The position numbers and the translations under genes are program-made. The notes under the pieces are model-generated. The model saw only the letters and a list, made by a program, of their open reading frames with translations, had not been told where the DNA came from and did no database searches. Source: Ginsengibacter sp963792025 (GTDB taxonomy: Bacteria > Bacteroidota > Bacteroidia > Chitinophagales > Chitinophagaceae). Taken from it: DNA of 64,000 nt. Location of the stretch: the NCBI GenBank assembly GCA_963792025.1, contig CAWBUS010000007.1, positions 183,142 to 247,141 of the forward strand, given 5' to 3'. Each line of letters starts with the position of its first letter. Positions within the stretch are counted from its first letter, which is position 1. Of the stretch, positions 16,200 through 23,921 are shown one piece after another.

Positions 16200-17000
16200 T
16201 CAAAGATAACTCATCATTTCTGCCTGGTATTGTTGCGCAATAATTCTTGCTTCATCTGCAAAATCTTCACCGTCACCGGCGTATATTATTGCCCGGGAAG
16301 CATTAACTAAAAGGCCACAATCATTATTCATACCATACTTTGAAACCTCAGCAAGGCTGCCACCCTGGAAGCCAACTCCGGGAATTAGCAAAAAATTATC
16401 GGGAATGATTTTTCGTATTGAAACAAGTTCTGTTGCTTTAGTAGCTCCTACAACAAACATCAAATTTTCTTTAGTTCCCCACTCACTTACTTTTTTCAAA
16501 ACTGCTTCATATAAATAATTATCGCCAACCTGCAACTGCTGAAAATCTTCACTTCCTTTATTACTGGTAAGCCCTAAAACAATCGTGAATTTATTTTCGT
16601 ATTCCAGGAAAGGTTGAATACTGTCATAGCCCATGTAAGGTGCAACCGTTATAGCATTAAAATTTAATACTTCAAAAAATGCTTTCGCATATTGTGATGA
16701 TGTATTTCCAATATCGCCACGTTTTGCATCAGCAATCTTAAAATGTGTTGAAGGAATATAATTAACGGTTTGCTCCATTGCCTCCCACCCTTTTATTCCG
16801 TTGCATTCATAAAAGGCTGTATTGATTTTATAGGCAACACATACGTCTTTTGTTGCGTCGATTATTTGCCTGTTAAATTCAAAAACCGCATTCGGACGGG
16901 ATTGAAGATGTTTTGGAATCTTTTCAACACTGGTGTCAAGCCCTACACATAAATAAGATTTTTTTTCTTTTATCTGTTCGATTAAAAACTTTGCAGTCAT
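16200..17000 (-). CDS. pyrF: Orotidine 5'-phosphate decarboxylase (PyrF type 2)
   Basis: Converts OMP to UMP, the last step of de novo pyrimidine synthesis. 266 residues, matching the longer type-2 subfamily. The family markers are LCVGLDTS near the start, FKIADAKRGDIGNTS with the catalytic Asp-Lys-Asp cluster, TVAPYMGYDSI, and the phosphate-binding FLLIPGVGFQGG and NASRAIIYAGDG at the end. It lies 9 bp downstream of the PaiB-like gene, probably in one transcript. No anomalies. Confidence 0.95.
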   Translation of the reverse strand: MTAKFLIEQIKEKKSYLCVGLDTSVEKIPKHLQSRPNAVFEFNRQIIDATKDVCVAYKINTAFYECNGIKGWEAMEQTVNYIPSTHFKIADAKRGDIGNTSSQYAKAFFEVLNFNAITVAPYMGYDSIQPFLEYENKFTIVLGLTSNKGSEDFQQLQVGDNYLYEAVLKKVSEWGTKENLMFVVGATKATELVSIRKIIPDNFLLIPGVGFQGGSLAEVSKYGMNNDCGLLVNASRAIIYAGDGEDFADEARIIAQQYQAEMMSYL

Positions 17001-17009
17001 TTTTATATT

Positions 17010-17627
17010 TTATTCTGATGGCCTCTTCTTCATTTCAACAGCTATTGCATTGGCTCCTGCATCAGTGGAGGTGGATAATTTTTCAATAATATTTTGCCTG
17101 GTATGTAAGTTATGATTCTGGCTCAATTTAAAAACGTTTTCGATGGATGATATATCAATCGTAAACCCAATAATTGCTTTAACTAACCTGTCAACATATT
17201 CGGTGGGTAATTTATCAAATGCAGCATCGCTTCCTTCGGATTCGTAATGATTAGTAAGGCCACGAATTATTTCTTTTGTTCTTTCTGTATCGCAAAATTT
17301 TATTTTGCCCCTTGCCTGCACATCAATATAATTCCAGGTGGAAGCAACCTCTTTTTTCACATACCAGCTTGCACTCACGTAAGAATGAGGTCCATTAAAA
17401 ATTACCAATACATTTTCATTTTCGGCAAAGGCTTTATAATGACTTGTATGTTTCATTACATGCCCTGTCAAAATAATTTTTTCGCCTTCCTTTTTAATGA
17501 TGACAGGCACATGCGCCGCAACCGGGTACTCTCCATCGCTCCCTACTATATTGACAAAAGAATTTTGTTGCATAAATTCAAACACAACGTCTTCATTTGT
17601 TTCTGTAAAGTGTGGAACGTTATACAT
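17010..17627 (-). CDS. FMN-binding PaiB-like protein
   Basis: A 205-residue protein of the PaiB/FMN-binding split-barrel family, named for a Bacillus negative regulator of sporulation and protease genes. It begins YNVPHFTETNEDVVFEFM and includes GEYPVAAHVPV, LTGHVMKHTSHYKAF, the VIFNGPHSYVSASWY motif and TWNYIDVQARGKI, all standard for the family. Its real role in Bacteroidota is unknown; a flavin or heme cofactor is plausible. It sits between kynU (47 bp upstream) and pyrF (9 bp downstream) on the same strand. Confidence 0.88.
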   Translation of the reverse strand: MYNVPHFTETNEDVVFEFMQQNSFVNIVGSDGEYPVAAHVPVIIKKEGEKIILTGHVMKHTSHYKAFAENENVLVIFNGPHSYVSASWYVKKEVASTWNYIDVQARGKIKFCDTERTKEIIRGLTNHYESEGSDAAFDKLPTEYVDRLVKAIIGFTIDISSIENVFKLSQNHNLHTRQNIIEKLSTSTDAGANAIAVEMKKRPSE

Positions 17628-17674
17628 TACCGGTTAATTTAGAATGATGTGCAAGGTAGTGGATGTCGGGTAAA

Positions 17675-18958
17675 TTATTTCTTCACGAGAATACTCCTGG
17701 CTATTTCCCCAAATCTATAAACATCTTCAAAAGTGTTGTAAAGTGGTGTTGGCGCCAGGCGAATTACATTAGGTTCCCGCCAATCAACAATTACTCCATT
17801 TTGCATAAGGGATTCAAAAATTTCTTTGCCTTTTTCCAGCATAAACATAGATAACTGGCAGCCATGTTCTTTTTCATCGCGGGGTGTAATTATTTCAATT
17901 ACCTGTTGCGGGCACGAGGCATTAATTTGATCTAAAATGAAAAAAAGATAAGCGCTTAGTTTTTTCATTTTGTCCACAATATTTTTAAACCCCGCTTCTT
18001 CAAAAATTTCAAGTGAAGCACGATGCGAAGACATATTAAGCAAAGGAGTTGTACTGACCTGCCAGCCTTCTGCAGTTAGTATAGGATTAAAATTTTTCTC
18101 CATTTTGAAGCGCTCCTCTTTTTTGGTACCACACCAGCCAGCGAGCCTTATTAGCTTTGGATTGTTGACATGACGTTGATGGATAAACGCACCTGCTACC
18201 GAACCCGGTCCTGAGTTTAAATATTTATAGGTACACCAGCAGCCAAAGTCAACGTTCCATGAATGAAGTTCCAACGGAACATTACCCACGGCATGTGCCA
18301 GGTCGAAGCCACAGAATGCGCCAACGTCATGTGCAGCCTTGGCGATTGATTCCATATCAAATACCTGGCCCGTATAATAATTTAATCCGCCAATAATTAC
18401 AACGGCAACCTCGCTACCATGCTTTTTTATTGTGTCGGTAATATCTTCATTTCTTATCGTATGCTCACCCACTCTTGGTTGCACTTCAACAATAACTTTG
18501 TCAGGATCCAAACCTGATATCAGTGCCTGGGACTGCAATGCATATTGATCAGAAGGAAATGCTTTTGCCTCGCAAATAATTTTAAATCGTTCTTTTGTTG
18601 GACGGTAAAATGAAATAAGTAATAAATGCAAATTGATGGTGAGTTGATTCATTACAGTTATTTCCTCTTCCAATGCTCCTAAAATCTGAGTCAGCTTTGG
18701 AGGAAACATTTCATGATATTTCACCCACGGTGTTCTGCCATGAAAGTGGCCCTCGACGCCGAAATTAGCCCAATCTTCCAAATCATTTAAGACATAATCC
18801 TGGGCAGTTTTTGGTTGCAGCCCGAGAGAATTACCTGTGAAATAAATACTTTCCTTTCCATTGATAAACGGGATATAAAACTTTTCCCTAAACCTGTTTA
18901 ACGGATCTTCATTATCCAGTTGCCGCGCAAACGCCAGGGAATTTACAAATTCATCCAT
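17675..18958 (-). CDS. kynU: Kynureninase
   Basis: PLP enzyme that splits kynurenine or 3-hydroxykynurenine to (3-hydroxy)anthranilate and alanine. 427 residues, normal length. Markers are YFTGNSLGLQPK (residues 39-50), GFDLAHAVGN with Asp229 and His232, and the PLP lysine Lys245 in TYKYLNSGPGS. The other kynurenine-pathway genes are not in the window, so it could serve tryptophan breakdown or NAD synthesis through quinolinate. It probably heads the unit kynU-paiB-like-pyrF. Confidence 0.95.
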   Translation of the reverse strand: MDEFVNSLAFARQLDNEDPLNRFREKFYIPFINGKESIYFTGNSLGLQPKTAQDYVLNDLEDWANFGVEGHFHGRTPWVKYHEMFPPKLTQILGALEEEITVMNQLTINLHLLLISFYRPTKERFKIICEAKAFPSDQYALQSQALISGLDPDKVIVEVQPRVGEHTIRNEDITDTIKKHGSEVAVVIIGGLNYYTGQVFDMESIAKAAHDVGAFCGFDLAHAVGNVPLELHSWNVDFGCWCTYKYLNSGPGSVAGAFIHQRHVNNPKLIRLAGWCGTKKEERFKMEKNFNPILTAEGWQVSTTPLLNMSSHRASLEIFEEAGFKNIVDKMKKLSAYLFFILDQINASCPQQVIEIITPRDEKEHGCQLSMFMLEKGKEIFESLMQNGVIVDWREPNVIRLAPTPLYNTFEDVYRFGEIARSILVKK

Positions 18959-19140
18959 ATTTATTTCGTTTCACAATTAACAGCCGGTTATCATTCTTTG
19001 TTTATTAAATAATTATACGTATAGTCACAGGCACAATAAGTAGACGTCTAAAGATAACGATTCAAAAAAATCATTCTTCCCTTATCTTTTTCATATTTAA
19101 AGAAATGGCTTAGCTTCCTGTTTTTGAACCAAAAAAATCT

Positions 19141-19740
19141 ATGGATTTTTATTACACAATCGATACACAAGGCATCGCTGAATTTAAAGATAGAGGAAGC
19201 AAATTCCTGGCGTATACTTTCCCAGTAAAAACTAAAGACGACTTTAAAATCCATTTGCAGGCGCTGAAGAAGGAACATCCGAAAGCAGTGCATCATTGCT
19301 TTGCTTATAGATTGGGTTACCATGGTACCAACTTTAGAGTGAGTGATGATGGAGAACCATCTGGCACAGCCGGCAAACAAATTTTAGGACAAATAGATTC
19401 AAAAAATCTTTGCGACATATTGGTGGTGGTGGTAAGATACTTTGGGGGAATATTACTCGGTGTTCCGGGACTTATTAATGCTTATAAAACCGCTACATCG
19501 CTGGCGTTACAATGTACCCATATAACACAAAAGTATATCGAGATTAATTACAGTTTACATTTTAATTACCCCGAGATGAATGAAGTGATGCGCATTTTAA
19601 AACAATACAACTGCACCATTTTTAAAAATGAAACACAACTATTTTGTGCAATAGAAACCGGCATTCCAAAATATAGATTAACGGAGGCCCTTCACTCACT
19701 TGGTAATATCCAAACCCTGGAGATTAAAAAATTAGATTAA
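19141..19740 (+). CDS. yigZ: YigZ/IMPACT family protein
   Basis: A 199-residue member of the YigZ/IMPACT (UPF0029) family. The N-terminal domain (residues 15-120) has AEFKDRGSKFLAYTFPV, the HHCFAYRLG segment and RVSDDGEPSGTAGKQIL, then VVVVRYFGGILLGVPGL; the C-terminal ferredoxin-like domain covers about 130-195. Family members bind nucleic acid or ribosomes, but the bacterial function is not settled. The gene ends one base before the stop codon of the convergent hydroxyacyl-CoA dehydrogenase gene, with no intergenic gap. Confidence 0.92.
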   Translation: MDFYYTIDTQGIAEFKDRGSKFLAYTFPVKTKDDFKIHLQALKKEHPKAVHHCFAYRLGYHGTNFRVSDDGEPSGTAGKQILGQIDSKNLCDILVVVVRYFGGILLGVPGLINAYKTATSLALQCTHITQKYIEINYSLHFNYPEMNEVMRILKQYNCTIFKNETQLFCAIETGIPKYRLTEALHSLGNIQTLEIKKLD

Positions 19741-20634
19741 CTATCTTTCGAATCGGCGACTAACTATTAAATCTTTCCTTCCGCTTTTGTATTCATAAAA
19801 ACCTTCACCGCTTTTGACTCCTAAATAATTTGCGTTTATCATATTAGTTAGTAATGGACAAGGTGCATATTTTGGATTTCCAAAACCTTTGTAAAGAACT
19901 TCCAGGATGGCATGACAAACATCAAGCCCGATAAAATCTGCAAGCTGCAATGGTCCCATAGGATGGGCCAGACCCAACTTCATAACAGTATCAATTTCTT
20001 CAACGCCGGCAACGCCCTCATATAGGCTGTAGATGGCTTCATTAATCATTGGCATTAAAATTCGATTGGCAATAAAACCGGGATAATCATTTACTTCACA
20101 GGGAATCTTTCCCAGCTTTTTGCTTAATTCAATAATCACTTTGGTTATGTTTTTATCAGTGCTGTAACCATTGATAATTTCTACCAGTTTCATTACCGGA
20201 ACCGGGTTCATAAAATGCATACCGATAACCTGCTGTGGACGATTCGTTACGGAAGCAATTTTTGTAATGGAAATAGATGAAGTATTGGTAGCAAGAATAC
20301 ATTGGATAGGAGCCGCTTCATCGAGTTGTTTAAAAATTTCCAATTTCAAATCAATGTTTTCTGTAGTCGCTTCTATTATTAAATCTGCTTTACTAACGCC
20401 TTCTTTAAGAGAAGTAAAGGTTACTATATTATTTAAAGTTTTTTGTTTTGTTTCTTGCGATAAAGAACCTTTGGTAATTTGTCTCGTGAGATTTTTCTCA
20501 ATTTGTTTAAGTGCTTTATCAAGTTGCTGCCGCGATATATCTACAAGATGTACGGTAAACCCATTTTGGGCAAAGATGTGCGTAATTCCATTCCCCATTG
20601 TGCCGCCGCCTATTATTGAAACTGATTGTATCAT
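19741..20634 (-). CDS. 3-hydroxyacyl-CoA (3-hydroxybutyryl-CoA) dehydrogenase
   Basis: NAD(P)-dependent oxidation of 3-hydroxyacyl-CoA, in fatty-acid or amino-acid breakdown. 297 residues from the ATG at 20634; the frame continues 34 codons upstream, but the Rossmann domain starts right here (IQSVSIIGGGTMGNGI), so the upstream part is not used. Catalytic His lies in VIGMHFMNPVPVM and Asn in the ANRILMPMINEA region. The PaaH/Hbd subfamily fits the length. It could follow the glutaryl-CoA-type enzyme at 14982 in one pathway, but the two are not in the same operon. Confidence 0.92.
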   Translation of the reverse strand: MIQSVSIIGGGTMGNGITHIFAQNGFTVHLVDISRQQLDKALKQIEKNLTRQITKGSLSQETKQKTLNNIVTFTSLKEGVSKADLIIEATTENIDLKLEIFKQLDEAAPIQCILATNTSSISITKIASVTNRPQQVIGMHFMNPVPVMKLVEIINGYSTDKNITKVIIELSKKLGKIPCEVNDYPGFIANRILMPMINEAIYSLYEGVAGVEEIDTVMKLGLAHPMGPLQLADFIGLDVCHAILEVLYKGFGNPKYAPCPLLTNMINANYLGVKSGEGFYEYKSGRKDLIVSRRFER

Positions 20635-20771
20635 AGCAAATATTAAAAAATTGGCATTGTAAATGTAATGCAAAATTATACTGACATACAATGCACAACT
20701 TAATGAGGCAAGGATTAGCATATAAGAAATAAACATTACTATTTTTTAATCGTTTTGTCTTTAAACTTTTC

Positions 20772-20809
20772 AAAATCAATTTTATCTAATTTTCTAAAAT
20801 CAATTTTAT
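20772..20809 (+). repeat. 14-bp direct repeat at the start of the YXWGxW gene
   Basis: AAAATCAATTTTAT occurs at 20772-20785 and again at 20796-20809, 24 bp apart. Each copy is also an AAAAT/ATTTT inverted repeat. The second copy overlaps the start codon at 20808. It may be a regulator site or a translation-modulating element; A+T-rich chance similarity cannot be excluded. Confidence 0.5.
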
Positions 20810-21110
20810 GAAAAAGTTTTTTTCAACATTAGTTCTTCTTTTAATTGTTTTATTTTCTATTACAGGTTGTGGGCCTTCTTATATAACAGTAGGTACCAGG
20901 CCGGTTGCACCCCTCTACGCAAGACCGGTTGCGCCGGGCGCTAACTATGTTTGGATTGAAGGCGAATGGACTAGAAGCGGTCATGGTTACGTATACCGGA
21001 GGGGATATTGGGCAGCGCCTCGTCCCAGGAATCATCACTATATAAGTGGTCATTGGCAACAGGGAAGAGGGGGGTGGTATTGGGTTCCTGGACACTGGAG
21101 CAGAAGGTGA
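20808..21110 (+). CDS. YXWGxW-like repeat lipoprotein
   Basis: A 100-residue envelope protein. Residues 1-20 form a signal peptide ending in the lipobox ITGC with Cys21. The mature part has four aromatic-rich units each ending in Trp: YVWIEGEW, YVYRRGYW, HHYISGHW and WYWVPGHW. This matches the YXWGxW repeat family, which is exported but of unknown function. The C-terminus is basic (SRR). It is separated by 67 bp from the outer-membrane protein gene downstream on the same strand and may be co-transcribed with it. Confidence 0.82.
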   Translation: MKKFFSTLVLLLIVLFSITGCGPSYITVGTRPVAPLYARPVAPGANYVWIEGEWTRSGHGYVYRRGYWAAPRPRNHHYISGHWQQGRGGWYWVPGHWSRR

Positions 21111-21177
21111 TTTAAATATAGATGAAACTCATTGGCATAAATATTGATTCTCTATGTTATACAACTTCACAGGCCTT

Positions 21178-21804
21178 ATGAAAAGATTGCTTTTAATTTT
21201 AATGATTTCTATTTCTGCAAATGTTTTTGCGCAAGGCAAAAAGTTTGATCCAAATGCGGATCATGAAAATTTTTTCAGAGTCGGAGCAAAGGCAGGTGTA
21301 AATATTAATAAGATAAATGGGCAAGCCTATAAGGACGGATTTAACTATAATTATTTGCTGGGTGTTTTTATGCAATTTAATTTTTCTAAAACCTTTGGAC
21401 TACAACCTGAATTTAATTTTGTTCAATCTTCATCTGAATTTACAAATAGCTCCTCAACTATTTATGACGATTTATTTTTAGATGGAAGTCAAAAAAAAGC
21501 AAAATTAGATTACCTGAAAGTGCCGTTGCTATTGAATATTAATGTTGGGCCCAGCAAAAGAGTGAAGTTGCAAATAGGACCTCAATATGGTAATGTTCTA
21601 AAGCAAACAGTTGATAGTCTTAAAAGCAATGGTGATATTTTTAAAAAGGCAGATTGGTCGGTAGTTGGGGGATTATGGTTGCAAATTCCATTTATAAATC
21701 TTGGCGCCCGCTATGAAGTTGGATTAACTAATTTAAACGACATAGACAATCAACAAAAATGGAAAAGCCAGGCCTTTACCATATTTGCAGGGTTTACACT
21801 TTAA
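21178..21804 (+). CDS. PorT-like outer-membrane beta-barrel protein
   Basis: A 208-residue outer-membrane protein with a signal peptide (residues 1-18, ending NVFAQ). It follows the short-barrel pattern of the PorT/OMP_b-brl_2 family: RVGAKAGVNINKI near the start, QFNFSKTFGLQPEFNF, LDYLKVPLLLNIN, and a C-terminal strand ending FTIFAGFTL. An ATG 8 codons upstream (21154) is possible, but the signal peptide begins at 21178. The PorT name comes from a type IX secretion protein; most family members have unrelated or unknown roles. A strong terminator follows. Confidence 0.82.
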   Translation: MKRLLLILMISISANVFAQGKKFDPNADHENFFRVGAKAGVNINKINGQAYKDGFNYNYLLGVFMQFNFSKTFGLQPEFNFVQSSSEFTNSSSTIYDDLFLDGSQKKAKLDYLKVPLLLNINVGPSKRVKLQIGPQYGNVLKQTVDSLKSNGDIFKKADWSVVGGLWLQIPFINLGARYEVGLTNLNDIDNQQKWKSQAFTIFAGFTL

Positions 21805-21830
21805 CTCCATATATATCAGTTCTTATTTTG

Positions 21831-21855
21831 GCCCCGTTGGTTAACGGGGCTTTTT
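21831..21855 (+). terminator. Intrinsic terminator after the PorT-like gene
   Basis: A perfect 8-bp stem pairs GCCCCGTT (21831-21838) with AACGGGGC (21843-21850) around a GGTT loop, followed immediately by TTTTT. It lies 27 bp after the stop codon. Confidence 0.92.
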
Positions 21856-21886
21856 GTATATTCATTGAGATTTAACTTAATTTCTT

Positions 21887-22606
21887 ATGCAACAGATTGC
21901 CATTGAAAATTTATTTCTCCTGGACATTGAAACAGTATCTGGTGTTCAGAATTTTAGTTTATTAAATGATGAATGGAAAGAACTGTGGTCGGAGAAAATC
22001 CTAAAAAGTCTGCCACCCGATATCACACCAGAAGAATATTATCCAAAGCGTGCTGCCATACTTGCGGAGTTCGCAAAAGTTGTTTGCATCAGCACTGGCT
22101 ATTTTAAAAAAGAAAATAACGAATGGCAATTAAGAATAAAATCCTTCTATTCAGAAAATGAAAAAGATGTTTTGGAAAGTTTCACAAAAATGCTGGATCA
22201 ATTGCATGCGAAAAATTCAAGGTGGATTTTCACCGGGCACAATATCAAAGAATTTGATATCCCTTTTTTAAGCAGGAGAATGCTGGTTAATAATATTGAA
22301 ATACCAGCTTACATCGATTTCCAAAATATGAAACCCTGGGATACGCCTGTACTTGACACATTACATTTGTGGCGTTTTGGAGATTATAAACACTATACCT
22401 CTTTAAAATTGCTCGCTGCAACGTTAGGTGTTCCTTCCCCCAAAGATGATATTGATGGCAGTAAAGTCGGCGAAGTTTTCTGGGAAGAAAAAGATCTGGA
22501 ACGCATTGCCATTTATTGCCAGAAAGATGTGGCAACAGTGGCCAATGTCTTATTAAGATTTAAAGGACAGCCTTTACTAACTGAGCAACAAATCGTGTAT
22601 CGCTAA
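21887..22606 (+). CDS. DEDDy-type 3'-5' exonuclease (PolB-exonuclease-like)
   Basis: A 239-residue ribonuclease H-like exonuclease. Motif I is LLDIET with Asp13 and Glu15, motif II is FTGHNIKEFDIPFL, and motif III is YCQKDVATV, a Tyr-x3-Asp pair, so it belongs to the DEDDy group like the proofreading domain of family B polymerases. There is no polymerase domain. The target (DNA or RNA) is unknown. The gene has a terminator on its left side and converges with the frameshifted membrane-protein gene. Confidence 0.88.
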   Translation: MQQIAIENLFLLDIETVSGVQNFSLLNDEWKELWSEKILKSLPPDITPEEYYPKRAAILAEFAKVVCISTGYFKKENNEWQLRIKSFYSENEKDVLESFTKMLDQLHAKNSRWIFTGHNIKEFDIPFLSRRMLVNNIEIPAYIDFQNMKPWDTPVLDTLHLWRFGDYKHYTSLKLLAATLGVPSPKDDIDGSKVGEVFWEEKDLERIAIYCQKDVATVANVLLRFKGQPLLTEQQIVYR

Positions 22607-22692
22607 AACGATATATATTAATAATGTTCGGTAATTTCTGTTAAAAGCGGGAAACCGCAAGATCAATGTCTTCTTTAATTTTACATGCTGAG

Positions 22693-23725
22693 TTAATCTT
22701 GGGAAGCTAAGATTTTTTTTGAAAAATTTATTTTAGACGCGATCCCTTTTACGGATCTTATATTAAGTGGAAATTCTAAAACAACATGAACAATGCTCAG
22801 GAAAAATAATGCTACAAAGCCTGTTCTATTATCATACCAATATAAAAGAATACTGCCACACCAAATAATAATCGTCAGCGCAAATTTTTTAGTCGACAAT
22901 GCTTTGCCCCAGCCAATCACGGTTGTTTTGGAAAACCAATTTAAATAATGGTACGTATAGCAGAATGCAATAAAAATTTGAACTTTTATTCCTATCGCTG
23001 AAAATAGATAAAATTGATCACTGGCAGATGGATCCAGCATATGAGCCATATAAGAATTTACACCGAATCATCTTACTTGTTAAATACGATGATTTCGCAT
23101 ATTCGGTAACTAAGTATTCAGATGGATTAATATGTGTACTAAATATAATTACAGGAGCAAGAATTAAGAGAATAATCGCTACCAGTCCCTGCATGCTTTT
23201 CGTATGCAAAGCACCTTGTATCATGAACAGCAGCGTGAACAAATAAACATGAATTATTGTTGGAAGAAAAATGCCTGCTACGATAACGTAAAACGAAATA
23301 TACTTTTTTAAAAGAACCGCAGCAATAATGCAAGCCAAAAAATATAAAAGTAAATACTGTCGTTTATTAATATAAACTAACCCGATAGCGAATAGGAACA
23401 TAAACAGGATAATCTTACTATACGACAGATTTAAAATACCTAAAAAATAATTGGTCCGGGATTCCGGTTTAATAAGATTGAATAATGGTAAACTCAGGAT
23501 GGCGGGTATTGAAATTAACAAACACAAAAAGATAAATAGCCACACCCATTTCCTGTCAACAACAAAGAAATCTCTTTTATTAAGCCAGTTTAGCTCTGTT
23601 AGATAATGCAGGGGACCCAGTACTACATAAGCGAATATAAAAAGCTCAAATGGAAGGTTGAATGCAACGATAAAAGATATTATTATAAATCCAATATTGA
23701 CAATATCAATTTGCCTGGTATTCAT
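22693..23725 (-). pseudogene. Multi-pass membrane protein gene split by a +1 frameshift near 23065
   Basis: Two overlapping reading frames make one protein. The first (23725-23018) has about seven membrane segments and contains VLGPLHYLTELNWL and LPTIIHVYLFTLLFM. The second (23049-22693) continues with IAFCYTYHYLNWFSKT and VHVVLEFPLN. Removing one base in the C-GG at 23063-23065 joins them as SSYLTSKMIRVNSYMAHM. The order of motifs matches a Bacteroidota membrane family often auto-named beta-carotene 15,15'-monooxygenase, with several His in membrane segments; the enzyme activity is unproven. As sequenced the protein loses its last third. Sequencing error is possible. Confidence 0.8.
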
Positions 23726-23870
23726 TTGTAATTTTTCAAAATATGAAAATCTTTGTTAGCATTTTTCGTTATGTAATAAACGATACCGCTTCATTTAAAG
23801 TTAACGCATGGAAATGATGATGACGAAAAAAATACGCTGTACTATTTGTTCAATTCAATCTGTTTAGGGC

Positions 23871-23894
23871 AAAAAAAAGTTCCGTTACCGGAAC
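23871..23894 (-). terminator. Intrinsic terminator after gcvP
   Basis: On the minus strand GTTCCG pairs with CGGAAC around a GTAA loop (23879-23894), followed by eight T residues (23878-23871). It lies 28 bp after the gcvP stop codon. Confidence 0.93.
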
Positions 23895-23921
23895 CATTTT
23901 AAGATCTTTAGTTTTTACCAT

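Noticed and set aside
19048..19380. 110-codon minus-strand frame across the start of yigZ
   Set aside because: It is a shadow of yigZ, which has clear family motifs on the plus strand.
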